A stretch of 64,000 bases of DNA, taken from positions 1 to 64,000 of the forward strand of contig PIVT01000005.1 in the NCBI GenBank assembly GCA_003353845.1, given 5' to 3'. The notes below the pieces were generated by a model that was not told where the DNA came from, made no database searches, and saw nothing but the letters and a program-made list of their open reading frames with translations. Positions 53,198 to 61,603 of the stretch are shown here, in pieces (the first letter of the stretch is position 1; each line of letters opens with the position of its first letter). Source of the DNA: Pseudomonadota bacterium (lineage in GTDB: Bacteria > Myxococcota_A > UBA9160 > JADFDR01). Position numbers and translations under genes: made by a program.

Positions 53198-53269
53198 CTC
53201 GTCCTGAGGGGGGGCGGCCCATGGCTATCTGTGCTGGTGAAACTTATGCTGGGTTACATAACCATTGGA

Positions 53270-53728
53270 TCAGGCTTGTGGTGCCTGCCCGCCGATAAAG
53301 AGTTCTTCACCCTCATCCACCATTGCATCCTGTGGAGAGCCACGTTCCATATCCATTAATTGCTGTGCCCAGTCAATCCCCTCTTCGGGGGTCCGGAAAA
53401 CTTGGATGGGAAAGTTGGGTTTGGTCAGATGGAACATGGCGGATACACCCATTCGCACGATGGCTGAATTGATAATCACGGCGGTGCATGCCGTGTAGGA
53501 ATCGGAGAGATGCATCGTATCTGTCACAAACTGGCGCATGATGCTGCGGGCCTTCAGGGTCGACATTCCAGCTTTGCGCGCGTCGGCAACGATGGCAATG
53601 CGCTGGTGCCTTTCTAGAACGGCACGCATATCTTTGCAGAACTCCAAGGCCTGTTCCTCGGAATAATTTCCATTCATGTCTAGAATGACAATGGGAAAGC
53701 GTGTGCTGTCGACTTTAAGATGGGCCAT
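53270..53728 (-). CDS. STAS / SpoIIAA-like single-domain protein
   Basis: 152 residues. The alternating beta-alpha pattern has VILDMNGN, RIAIVADARKAGMST, CTAVIINS and PIQVFRTPEEGIDWAQQLM; the last is the terminal A/W helix motif shared with the other three small proteins of this type in the window. A short acidic tail (EGEELFIGG) is extra. Probably a soluble ligand- or partner-binding module. The ATG 53728 start has AAAGGAGCGATCTC upstream. It is convergent with the TraB/GumN gene across 72 bp. Confidence 0.7.
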   Translation of the reverse strand: MAHLKVDSTRFPIVILDMNGNYSEEQALEFCKDMRAVLERHQRIAIVADARKAGMSTLKARSIMRQFVTDTMHLSDSYTACTAVIINSAIVRMGVSAMFHLTKPNFPIQVFRTPEEGIDWAQQLMDMERGSPQDAMVDEGEELFIGGQAPQA

Positions 53729-54227
53729 GAGATCGCTCCTTTATCGATGGTCGCTCTCCGCGTTTTAGCAGCGTTCTTGGCGGTCGATATCGCTCCTTAT
53801 CGACATATGGATCTTTTGACTTGATGCGATTTGCTCAGGCGGAAATGAAATCTGAAGCGCTGGATCCAACACAGATTCAAGAAAGCGATCCTTTTGTTTC
53901 GAGTCGCGTTTTTACTATACAAAGTTTAGTGTTGCAATGTAGTTGTAATGCGTTTCGGAATAGATCTGTTAGGTCAGGGAACCCGCGTTTTTAAGTGTTT
54001 TACCGGAGGGCTCACTACCCGGTGCTCATGGCTTGCGGGTCAGGTGCGTATAAGGCCAACTTATTGAATTCCCAGCTGAATCAGCTGATGGCGCACAGTT
54101 AACGCAACTCCTGCACCCTGTCTTTACGCTGCTAAGTCTCTATCCGTAAAGAAATTTTGGCGATCGCCGATGAATTAGGAAACGAGTCGGGTCGCCTCTT
54201 TGGCGACTTGTTCCAGGATTGAGATTG
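53729..54227. other. 499-bp divergent gap upstream of a PEP-CTERM gene
   Basis: A/T-rich around 53910-53960. A dyad CAGCTGAATCAGCTG lies at about 54073-54087 and a GTCGCC/GGCGAC hairpin at about 54191-54206, just ahead of the PEP-CTERM ribosome site, where it might affect translation. No gene or RNA family recognised. Confidence 0.35.
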
Positions 54228-55133
54228 ATGAAAACAAGTCATTTCCACACTGTATTAAAGTCCAGTCAATGCTGCCGGAGCGCAAGCCGCTTCGCACTTG
54301 CCCTCTTACTTGTGCTCTTTGGCGCCTCATCCGCTGACGCTGCAGACATCACCTGGGGTGATGTGGTGGCGAACAATCTGAGTGAATATGGCTTCGACAA
54401 TAGCTCGGCAACCGTCTTTTCTACGGATGGAGGCCTGACGGATCAGATGTATGAAATGAACGGCTATCTGGCCAATGGCACCGGAGCCATCACGGTGGAC
54501 TCGACCAATTTCAGTATCCTCTCATCAATTTCAGTCATCAATAATGTCGCCACCTCTTCCATTGTATTAAATGCGACGGGTGCCACAGCCTTGGGTTTGT
54601 CTGCGGGCGATATTCGAATGGATTATACCTTCACGATCATTGATGACGCGAGTCCCTCGGATCAAGATGGCATCTTGTGGGATCTCGCCTTGGCCAACTT
54701 TTCTGGGGCCGATCAGAATTTGAGCTTCTACCCCTATCTGGATTTCGACCTCGGTGGGGCCAGTGACTACGCTGACGATATCGTTACTGCTGATGCGGGA
54801 CAGATGCTGCTAACGGATGCCGACGAGGCATTGGCCTTTGTCTGGTATGCTGGCGGTGCAGGTGCGGATCACTTTATCGCGGGTGATTTCGCTTCAGTGA
54901 AGGGCACTTTAGACCTTATGACCGATGCCTCGGCATTGCCCGATGCATCGCCTACGGGCACTCCTGGCGATTTTGCAGGTGCCTTCCAGTACGACATCTT
55001 TGTGCCAAATGGTACGACCTATGCGCTTACCGCCGGTTCCTTCGTTCCTGAGCCGGGTACCGGTGTCATGTTATTGCTTGGTCTGGGTTTGCTTGCCTTC
55101 CGCAAGAGAGAAGACGAGGCTATTTCCTGCTAG
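54228..55133 (+). CDS. PEP-CTERM exosortase substrate
   Basis: 301 residues. The signal peptide ends near SSADAAD. The C-terminal tail is FVPEPGTGVMLLLGLGLLAF then RKREDE, the PEP-CTERM signal. The body is Asp/Ala/Gly/Ser-rich, with no Cys in the mature domain and a beta-sandwich-like pattern (YTFTIIDDASPSDQDG, FYPYLDFDLGG). It is probably a surface or matrix protein delivered by an exosortase encoded elsewhere. ATG 54228 is used; TTG 54219 also lies in frame. The tail resembles the one at 5038 but the bodies do not look related. Confidence 0.85.
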   Translation: MKTSHFHTVLKSSQCCRSASRFALALLLVLFGASSADAADITWGDVVANNLSEYGFDNSSATVFSTDGGLTDQMYEMNGYLANGTGAITVDSTNFSILSSISVINNVATSSIVLNATGATALGLSAGDIRMDYTFTIIDDASPSDQDGILWDLALANFSGADQNLSFYPYLDFDLGGASDYADDIVTADAGQMLLTDADEALAFVWYAGGAGADHFIAGDFASVKGTLDLMTDASALPDASPTGTPGDFAGAFQYDIFVPNGTTYALTAGSFVPEPGTGVMLLLGLGLLAFRKREDEAISC

Positions 55134-55378
55134 GCGAGCCAACACGCGATTTCCTCACACACACTCTCTCGCCCTCCCTTTCTTCTTACCCCTATGTCAC
55201 TTCCATCGGGTAGGGGGTTTTCTCGCGGATGTGTTTTTTGGCTTGCAGCACAGCGATCCGTGTATCTATCTACTATCTGTTAGGTCCACTGTTGCACCTC
55301 ATTGCACACTTGCTATAGCATCGAATGCTAGAGATAGAAGAGTGAGGCCCATTGGGTGTTTTCGTCTTGGGGACTGTT

Positions 55379-55771
55379 ATGCCGATTGAAGAAACATGGG
55401 AAGAAAAAGGGCTCCATTGGAAGTTCTTTGGTGACGTTTCCGGGGACGAAATTATTCGAGCCCTTTTGAAACGCAATATGGACTGCAGGTTTCGCCGCAT
55501 GCAGTATATGATTTTCGATTTTACGAGCATCGAAGGGTATGACTTGTCAGATGAAGACGCCCTGAAGGCCGCTGAATACGATTCGGAACTACATGGACTT
55601 GCACCCGGCTTACGAATTGCGATTGTAGCAACGCGGGATGACATTGATAAGGCCACGAACCTCTACAACCAGAATACGCTGGACACCTCTTGGAAAGTGA
55701 AGTCCTTTAACGAATCGCAAGCAGCGCGGGATTGGGTCGCTCAAACTTCACCTGAACCCGAGCCCTCCTGA
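55379..55771 (+). CDS. STAS / SpoIIAA-like single-domain protein
   Basis: 130 residues: strand GLHWKFFGDV, helix GDEIIRALLKR, strand MIFDFTSIEGYDL, strand RIAIVATRDD, strand WKVKSFN, and the terminal A-A-R-D-W helix. The fold order and end motif match the other three in this window. ATG 55379 is preferred over TTG 55352 because GGGG lies a few bases before it. The next gene, a lipase, starts 5 bp after the stop on the same strand. A dedicated partner is not evident. Confidence 0.65.
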   Translation: MPIEETWEEKGLHWKFFGDVSGDEIIRALLKRNMDCRFRRMQYMIFDFTSIEGYDLSDEDALKAAEYDSELHGLAPGLRIAIVATRDDIDKATNLYNQNTLDTSWKVKSFNESQAARDWVAQTSPEPEPS

Positions 55772-55775
55772 GAGA

Positions 55776-56531
55776 GTGTTTTCCTTGTTCAAGATGTTCC
55801 TTAAAACAATTCTCCTTGTCGCTTGTCTCCTCTGCCAACCAGCATTCGCGACAGAGGCAGAGAATGTAGTGTTGTTGCATGGGTTGGGGCGAACCTCGGC
55901 TTCCATGCTCGTGTTGAAGAGTCGATTAGAGCAGCAAGGATATCGGGTGATTTCTGAATCGTATGAGTCGACGAATGCGGCCACGGAAGACCATGTGGAA
56001 TGGCTGGATGAGATCCTAGAAGGCTGTTGCAAAAACCCCAATGTGAAAACTCATTTTGTCACGCACTCCTTGGGTGGGATTGTGGTGCGGAAGTATCTGA
56101 ATGAAAAGGAGCTGCCTGGCCTGGGGCGAGTCGTCATGCTGTCTCCCCCCAATCAAGGCAGTGAGTTGGCCGAATATATGAAAGAGTGGAGGCTGTTTGA
56201 ATGGTCAACGGGGCCTAGCGGTCAAGAGTTGGGAACGGGTGGGCAGAGCACGCCGAACAGTCTGGGCCCGGTTGATTTTGAGCTGGGTGTGATCACCGGT
56301 GACGCTAGCTTCAATCCGGTTACATCAATTTTTCTCATTCCAGGACCCGACGATGGAAAAGTTTCCGTCGATCGAGCCCGCGTTCAGGGAATGAAAGACT
56401 TCCTTGTTGTGAGTCATACCCACACCTTTATTATGAATTCAGACCTGGTGGCCAGAGAGGTTGTTTCATTTCTAAAGACGGGGGCCTTTCTGCACGAGGA
56501 GCAGGAGGCGATTCCTGAAGAGAGTGGGTGA
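55776..56531 (+). CDS. secreted lipase-like alpha/beta hydrolase
   Basis: 251 residues with a signal peptide (LLVACLLCQPAFA). VVLLHGLGRTSASM holds the oxyanion region, THSLGGIVVRKYL the nucleophile Ser (near 105), an Asp in PGPDDGKVS and a His in VVSHTHTF complete the triad. The plan resembles EstA/PGAP1-like or class 2 lipases. It probably hydrolyses esters or lipids in the periplasm or outside. The GTG start 55776 follows CCTGAGAGA. It lies 5 bp after a STAS-like gene and 51 bp before another, so the three may form one transcript. Confidence 0.85.
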   Translation: MFSLFKMFLKTILLVACLLCQPAFATEAENVVLLHGLGRTSASMLVLKSRLEQQGYRVISESYESTNAATEDHVEWLDEILEGCCKNPNVKTHFVTHSLGGIVVRKYLNEKELPGLGRVVMLSPPNQGSELAEYMKEWRLFEWSTGPSGQELGTGGQSTPNSLGPVDFELGVITGDASFNPVTSIFLIPGPDDGKVSVDRARVQGMKDFLVVSHTHTFIMNSDLVAREVVSFLKTGAFLHEEQEAIPEESG

Positions 56532-56581
56532 TCGATGATTCCTCGCAGATTGGGTAAAATACTGCTGAATGGGAGCTTGGT

Positions 56582-56950
56582 ATGCCGTGGGACGTAAAAT
56601 GTCTTTCCGACGAGAACGTGGTGCTCGTGAAGGTCGTCGGAGAACATGCGATATCAGATATCAGCAAGATGAGTGTCGACCCCATCGCCCTGGCCGATGG
56701 ATTAGGGACAACGAAGTTTATTGTTGATCTGAGTGAAGGGGCACCGATGCTTTCCACCGTGGACGTCTATCGAATGCCAGAACTCTTGAAAGAAATAGGC
56801 TTCAAGAGACACAGTAAAGTGGCGTTGCTGCATTCGGCAACGGGGAAGGATGCCCGAACCTTCGATTTTATGGAAACGGTCTTTTCAAATCAGGGGATGG
56901 CTTTCCGAAGTTTTGGCAACCTCGAAGATGCCCTGCAGTGGCTTAAATAA
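56582..56950 (+). CDS. STAS / SpoIIAA-like single-domain protein
   Basis: 122 residues. Beta-alpha order: VVLVKVVGEHA, FIVDLSEGAPM, VALLHSAT, FRSFGNLEDALQWL; the last is the shared terminal motif. ATG 56582 has GGGAGCTTGGT upstream. It follows the lipase gene by 51 bp and is convergent with the DUF3617 lipoprotein. It is the fourth of its type in the window. Confidence 0.7.
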   Translation: MPWDVKCLSDENVVLVKVVGEHAISDISKMSVDPIALADGLGTTKFIVDLSEGAPMLSTVDVYRMPELLKEIGFKRHSKVALLHSATGKDARTFDFMETVFSNQGMAFRSFGNLEDALQWLK

Positions 56951-57003
56951 ACCTTTGCCCATCGAGTTCCCCTGTCGCGATTTGTACATCCCTGAGTAAA
57001 ACC

Positions 57004-57432
57004 TTACTTGCAAGCCCCAATGTGTTTCGCCTGCCAGGTTTTTCCAATGGTCAACCCTTTCTTCTCTGAAGGTGCCGCCAGTTGTATGCCGCCGCTGAAC
57101 TCTTTTTTCCCAGATGTTTTTAGTGAGCCGGTTCCCGACAAGGTTCCGCTGGACTTCGAGCAGGCCAATTCCCAGGACAACTCGGATCCCTTGACTTGAA
57201 TCTGGTTGTGAACGCAACCCGCTGACTCTTCTATCATGTCGGAAGGTTTTAGCTCGGTCGAGGCCAGGCATTTGGTTTCCGTTTCTGAAACAGCTTGGGG
57301 TAAGACCGAGATGGCGGAGGTGGTCGTGATTTCCCATTCGCCGGGGGTGATTGAAAGGCTTTCGGCGTTATTTGAGCAACCGTTCAAGAACAAGCCTGAA
57401 AAAATAAGCACAGATACAAAAAAACGGGGCAC
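57004..57432 (-). CDS. DUF3617-family lipoprotein
   Basis: 142 residues. The GTG start at 57432 has AAGGAGAACACC just upstream; the longer in-frame extension has no such site. Lipobox LNGC ends the signal peptide. The mature domain shows DUF3617 wording: ITPGEWEITTTS near the start, then TKCLAS, AGCVHNQIQVKGSELSWELAC, and repeated Gly/Ser turns, with Cys pairs likely to form disulfides. The family is a periplasmic beta-rich domain of unknown role, common in proteobacteria. It is convergent with the STAS-like gene at 56582. Confidence 0.75.
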   Translation of the reverse strand: MPRFFVSVLIFSGLFLNGCSNNAESLSITPGEWEITTTSAISVLPQAVSETETKCLASTELKPSDMIEESAGCVHNQIQVKGSELSWELACSKSSGTLSGTGSLKTSGKKEFSGGIQLAAPSEKKGLTIGKTWQAKHIGACK

Positions 57433-57649
57433 GGTGTTCTCCTTCTTTAGATTCCGAATGCCATTTCGAGAAGATAAGTTGCCAGAGTTGTCTCGATTCG
57501 TCGAATGGATTCCTGTGTTTTGTTCCTGTCTCGTTATGTCTAAGAGCGACTGTTTTGACCTGTGATCTTGAACGACGGTTTGAATTCTGAGAGGCTGAAA
57601 AACAAGCTGGGTTCTTAACGGATGTATCAATTATAAGGAGGCGGAGAGC

Positions 57650-58201
57650 TTGTCAGTTGACTATCCGATTGTGATCGCTGTAAGGGATGAAGGGGTGCGA
57701 AGGGAGCTGGAAACTTCGTTCTTGTCCATGGGTTTTGAATGTCGTTGTACTGGTGATGCCGAAGGGGCACTCGGGTTACTTCGTTCGCAGGGACCCTGGC
57801 TCGTGGTGACAGAGCTAGGGTTGAGTCGAGATGAAGCCTTGTTGGAGACGATCAAAGAGGAGCCTGCAACGGCTTGTGTTGCCCTCGTCACCGGGGCCGT
57901 CTCCGGAAAGGAAGTGGCTCGTATTGTTAAAGCAGGTGCCACGGAGGTGTTTGAGTATCCTCGCGATCGGGGCGATTTGCTTCGCTTTGTGGATAACCTG
58001 GGCTTATCGACGGAGGGCGACGAGGAAGTCGAGTTCCTGTCGCTTGCATCGACGCGTGAGCGAAAGAGAATTGATGAGAAAAAGACTCTCGTTCGATTCT
58101 TGAATCTGTACGGTGGGAACGTTTCTGCGACGGCGAGACGGATGGGTTGTACGCGGGGAACGATCTACCAGCGAATGCGTAAGTTTGAGATCCAGGTTTG
58201 A
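57650..58201 (+). CDS. degenerate receiver + Fis-type HTH regulator
   Basis: 183 residues. Residues 1-120 follow the receiver fold of response regulators (PIVIAVRDEGVRRELE, LVVTELGLS, ALVTGAVSG, AGATEVFEYP). The phospho-acceptor Asp is replaced by Glu in VTELG and the acidic pocket is altered, so phosphorylation is unlikely. Residues 135-180 form a Fis-type helix-turn-helix (TLVRFLNLYGGNVSATAR, CTRGTIYQRMRKF). It is like the ends of NtrC-type activators without the AAA+ domain and probably binds DNA as a dimer. The TTG start has AAGGAGG at good spacing. Confidence 0.8.
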   Translation: MSVDYPIVIAVRDEGVRRELETSFLSMGFECRCTGDAEGALGLLRSQGPWLVVTELGLSRDEALLETIKEEPATACVALVTGAVSGKEVARIVKAGATEVFEYPRDRGDLLRFVDNLGLSTEGDEEVEFLSLASTRERKRIDEKKTLVRFLNLYGGNVSATARRMGCTRGTIYQRMRKFEIQV

Positions 58202-58330
58202 TCCGATTTGCTCATGAAGCCGCCCGTTTCCCAATATATTTCTTGCATTCCAAGAGATCCCGAGAGATCCTGCTGACTGGTTGGAGGTAGGTCCGTCGAA
58301 GGCTTCGCGGCCCTCCAGCGCCTTAAGTAG

Positions 58331-58410
58331 GGCTTGGGACAGGCTTGAGACGGCTGGGAAAGGCTGGGAAAGGCTTGGAAAGGCTTGGAAAGGCTTGGAA
58401 AGGCTGGAAA
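58331..58410 (+). repeat. decamer tandem repeat, eight units
   Basis: Eight 10-base units, consensus AGGCTTGGAA, with GGCTTGGGAC, CGGCTGGGAA and similar variants at the left edge and AGGCTGGAAA at the right end. The units are in strict register. The run ends 13 bases before ATG 58424 and includes no gene. Ten bases is about one helical turn. The repeat is in the leader of the DJ-1/PfpI gene. Confidence 0.85.
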
Positions 58411-58423
58411 AGAGGAGTCGGCG

Positions 58424-59101
58424 ATGAATATCTTATTCGTTTTGACGTCACATGGTCAGCTTGGGGACACAGGGGCGGCGACGGGCTTTTGGTTAGAAGA
58501 GCTAGCCGCACCTTACTATGTATTTGAGGATGCGGGGGCAGAGATTACCCTGGCCTCACCCAAAGGCGGTTTACCACCCCTCGATCCCAAGAGCATTGAA
58601 CCCGATTCTCAGACTGAAGCGACGATTCGTTTTGAAGAAGATGATATCGCACAGGATGCCCTGGCAAATACAGAATTGCTAGGCAGCCTGTCAGCGGAAG
58701 ATTTTGACGCCGTATTTTATCCAGGGGGTCACGGGCCGCTATGGGATTTGGCTGGCGATCAAGATTCCATCGCTCTCATTGAAGATTCCTTGAGCGCGGG
58801 GAGACCTGTGGCCACCGTTTGCCACGGACCCGCCGTGCTCCTATACGCCAAGGAGAGAGATGGCTCACCTTTGGTCATGGGGCGCTGCGTTACCGGTTTC
58901 AGCAATAGCGAGGAAGGAGAGGTGGGGTTGACCACAGTGGTGCCTTTCCTAGTGGAAGACGAATTGAAAAAGGCCGGGGCCAACTATTCAAAGGCTGAGA
59001 ATTGGCACTCGCATGTGGTGATGGATGATGATCTCATCACGGGTCAAAATCCTGCCTCTTCGGAAGCGGTTGCACGGGCCTTGCTCGCGGAACTCCTCTA
59101 G
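58424..59101 (+). CDS. DJ-1/PfpI-family protein, Hsp31/GATase1-like
   Basis: 225 residues. The class I glutamine-amidotransferase-like fold has the nucleophile elbow TVCHGPAVLL with the active Cys near 129 and its His next to it, an upstream acidic GGLPPLDPKS segment, and YPGGHGPLWDL. This plan is that of Hsp31/YhbO-type chaperone-glyoxalase proteins, which remove methylglyoxal or protect thiols. ATG 58424 has AAAGAGGAGTCGGCG upstream, just after the decamer repeat. It is convergent with the MacB-like operon by 45 bp. Confidence 0.88.
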   Translation: MNILFVLTSHGQLGDTGAATGFWLEELAAPYYVFEDAGAEITLASPKGGLPPLDPKSIEPDSQTEATIRFEEDDIAQDALANTELLGSLSAEDFDAVFYPGGHGPLWDLAGDQDSIALIEDSLSAGRPVATVCHGPAVLLYAKERDGSPLVMGRCVTGFSNSEEGEVGLTTVVPFLVEDELKKAGANYSKAENWHSHVVMDDDLITGQNPASSEAVARALLAELL

Positions 59102-59146
59102 GAGTGTGCGCCCTACTGCAATCGCTATTTCTTCTGACGATCTGAG

Positions 59147-60382
59147 CTACTCCGACCGAAGCGACTCTACCGGTGGCAGTGAGGCTGCCCGTCGGGCTGG
59201 AGCCAGACCGGAAACAATTCCTGTGAGGGTGCTCATTCCCAGGGCGGCGAAGATATAAATGGGGTCGGTATAAACGGGTAGGCCTGGCACAGCGGCTCGT
59301 AAAAGAGCCCCCAATCCCAAAGCAGTGAGGGCACCGGCGGCACCACCGCCCGTGGTGAGTAGCACGGCCTCCAAGAGGAACAGATAGAGCACCTGGTTTT
59401 CTGTGGCACCCACGGCGCGTAGCAAACCAATCTCTGAAGTTCGTTCGCCCACAGAAATCCACATCATGGTGAAGATGCCCACGGCACCGACAAACAGCGA
59501 TATACCAGCGATGGCACCCACGGAAAGCGTGACGATGTTCATGACCTTGCCTGAAGTTTCGATCATGGCGGTCTGGGTGGTGATGGTGAAGTCTTCCTTG
59601 TTGTTGTGACGTTCGGTGAGCAGCCTGCGAATGGATTCCGCCAGGGCTTCGGTCATGTCTTCGTGGGCGAAGGTAACGTCGATTTCGTTTAGCTCGTCTT
59701 GGTTGAAGAGTTGCATGGAAGAGGCCAGGGGAATGTAGATGGCGTCGTCGATATCGAACCCCAGCATCTGGCCCTTGGGTTCCATGATGCCGATGATGCG
59801 AAAGCGGACGCCGGAGATGCGCACGAACTGACCCAAGGCGTTTGCCTCTTCAAAGAGTTCTCGTTTCAGGGTAGGGCCCAAAACCGCAACCTGGGTGCCG
59901 CGTCGCGGGTCGCTCTTGGGGACGAATTGTCCTTGTCCGACGCCAAACTTGAAGACTTCAGGCAAGTCCGATGTCGATCCGTACACGTACACGCTGCGCC
60001 CGCGGTTGTTTCCTTCGACGCGTGCTTGCCCCACGCTCATGGGCACCACTTTTTGAACATCAGGTAAGCGGGCAATGGCTTCGGCGTCGGCGATGCTGAG
60101 TTTTTGTGTCGTGCCCCCGAACACGCCGGGCATTCCCCCGGTTTCGACCTTGCCGGGGTTGATCGCGATGATATTGGTGCCGAATTGGGTGAACTGCTCC
60201 ACGACGTAACGTCGTGTTCCCTCGCCGATGGAGGTAAGTAGCACAACGGCCATTACGCCAATGCCGATGCCAAGCCCCGATAACAGTGAGCGCAAGGGAT
60301 AAGCGCGAATGGCACTTCCCGAAAGGCTGAGCGCATCGGTAAACTCAAGAGCGTTTCGTGTGGTGGGCTCGTCAGGAGACAA
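59147..60382 (-). CDS. MacB/FtsX-type ABC transporter permease (second permease)
   Basis: 411 residues. The FtsX-type layout is one helix (SLLSGLGIGIGVMAVVLLTS), a long periplasmic domain (about 60-280) and three helices at the end (VGAIAGISLFVGAVGIF, GLLRAVGATENQVLYLFLLEAVLL, IFAALGMSTLTGIVSGLAPA). MacB proteins use ATP-driven mechanotransmission to expel lipoproteins, peptides or drugs. The TTG start lies 3 bp after the previous stop. It shares its operon with a homologous permease, an ATPase and a membrane-fusion protein, so the two permeases probably form a heterodimer. Confidence 0.88.
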   Translation of the reverse strand: MSPDEPTTRNALEFTDALSLSGSAIRAYPLRSLLSGLGIGIGVMAVVLLTSIGEGTRRYVVEQFTQFGTNIIAINPGKVETGGMPGVFGGTTQKLSIADAEAIARLPDVQKVVPMSVGQARVEGNNRGRSVYVYGSTSDLPEVFKFGVGQGQFVPKSDPRRGTQVAVLGPTLKRELFEEANALGQFVRISGVRFRIIGIMEPKGQMLGFDIDDAIYIPLASSMQLFNQDELNEIDVTFAHEDMTEALAESIRRLLTERHNNKEDFTITTQTAMIETSGKVMNIVTLSVGAIAGISLFVGAVGIFTMMWISVGERTSEIGLLRAVGATENQVLYLFLLEAVLLTTGGGAAGALTALGLGALLRAAVPGLPVYTDPIYIFAALGMSTLTGIVSGLAPARRAASLPPVESLRSE

Positions 60383-60385
60383 GGT

Positions 60386-61591
60386 TTATTTCCTTTGCAG
60401 GGCCAACACCGGGTCGAGGCGCGATGCACGCCAAGCCGGGATGACTCCGAAGAGAGGTCCCGTACACACCGCCAGGGCGATCACGCTGACCACGGCCCAA
60501 AGAGGAGTCGCGGCGGGCAAGACAGGGTAGATGATCCTCAAAATCTGCAATAAAAGCCAGCCGAAGCCCAAGCCGATAACGCCGCCCGCTGTTGAAAGCA
60601 TGGCCGCCTCAGCCAGAAAAATAGCTAAAATTTGACGGCGCGTGGCGCCCATGGCCTTGAGCAGTCCCACCTCGGCCCGTCGCTCGGAAACGGATACCAA
60701 CATGACATTCATGATGCCTATGCCGGCTACGGCAATGGAAATGGCACCAATGCCAGCCAACCCCAAGCTGAGGGCACGCAAAATACCACCCAGGGAATCG
60801 AGTACGGCATCTTGGGTAATCAAAGTCACATCCTCTTCATCGCCGTGGCGCTCACGTAGAACCGAGATAATACGCGCCTTGGTGTACTCCTGATCGGTGT
60901 AGGCGTGCTGTTCGACCATGATACGAAAGAGAGTGCTGCGGTTGAATAGCTGCATCACTGTGGACACGGGTGCGAAGACCATATCATCAATGTCCTGGCC
61001 CATGCGCTCGCCTTCCTTGGCCATCACACCAATCACGCGCATGCGTCGCCCACCCATCCGCAAGACCTGGCCGACGGGGTCCTGCCCCAAGAACAACTCA
61101 CGACTCACCGTGTCTCCAATCACAATCACTTGTGATCCGCGATCCATCGCTGCCTTGGGTAGAAAACTTCCATGCGCCAAGGTGAGGTCGCGCGCTTTTA
61201 AAAACTCGTGTGTCGTTCCCAACACGACGACTTGCCGGCGTCGTTCACCGAAAGAAATGGTGTCGTTGCCGGCAGCCACGGGGATGACTGTGCGCACGCC
61301 GGTCAACTCGCGTTGCAAGGCGAGCGTGTCATTCAAGGTTAAATCGTTGGGGGCGCTACCCACGCCGGGCATGGCCCCAGAGGTTTCCGTCTTGCCGGGA
61401 ATGACGATGATGATATTGCTGCCCAGGGATGAAAACTGATCGAAGACATAGCGGCGGGCGCCTTCGGCCAGTCCTGTGAGGAAGATGACTGCGGTTACGC
61501 CAATCACCACGCCTGTGAGGCTGAGCAGTGTTCTCCTTCGGTGTTGCAGCAAGGCTGTGGCCGAAAACTGTAAGACATCACTGCCAAGCAT
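60386..61591 (-). CDS. MacB/FtsX-type ABC transporter permease (first permease)
   Basis: 401 residues with the same layout as its neighbour: LLSLTGVVIGVTAVIFLTGL as first helix, a MacB-type periplasmic domain and helices with GIGAISIAVAGIGIMNVMLVS, VGLLKAMGATRRQILAIFL and LWAVVSVIALAVCTGPLFGVIPA. It differs in sequence from the other permease, which argues for a heterodimeric channel. It lies 12 bp after the ATPase gene, in the order adaptor, ATPase, permease, permease. Confidence 0.88.
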   Translation of the reverse strand: MLGSDVLQFSATALLQHRRRTLLSLTGVVIGVTAVIFLTGLAEGARRYVFDQFSSLGSNIIIVIPGKTETSGAMPGVGSAPNDLTLNDTLALQRELTGVRTVIPVAAGNDTISFGERRRQVVVLGTTHEFLKARDLTLAHGSFLPKAAMDRGSQVIVIGDTVSRELFLGQDPVGQVLRMGGRRMRVIGVMAKEGERMGQDIDDMVFAPVSTVMQLFNRSTLFRIMVEQHAYTDQEYTKARIISVLRERHGDEEDVTLITQDAVLDSLGGILRALSLGLAGIGAISIAVAGIGIMNVMLVSVSERRAEVGLLKAMGATRRQILAIFLAEAAMLSTAGGVIGLGFGWLLLQILRIIYPVLPAATPLWAVVSVIALAVCTGPLFGVIPAWRASRLDPVLALQRK

Positions 61592-61603
61592 GGAACAAAC
61601 TCC

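Noticed and set aside
54000-54206. GEMM-type cyclic-di-GMP riboswitch ahead of the PEP-CTERM gene
   Set aside because: A hairpin and G/C-rich blocks exist, but the conserved GEMM receptor and aptamer core are not visible.
58331-58410. CRISPR array
   Set aside because: The units are ten bases with no spacers; no cas genes nearby.
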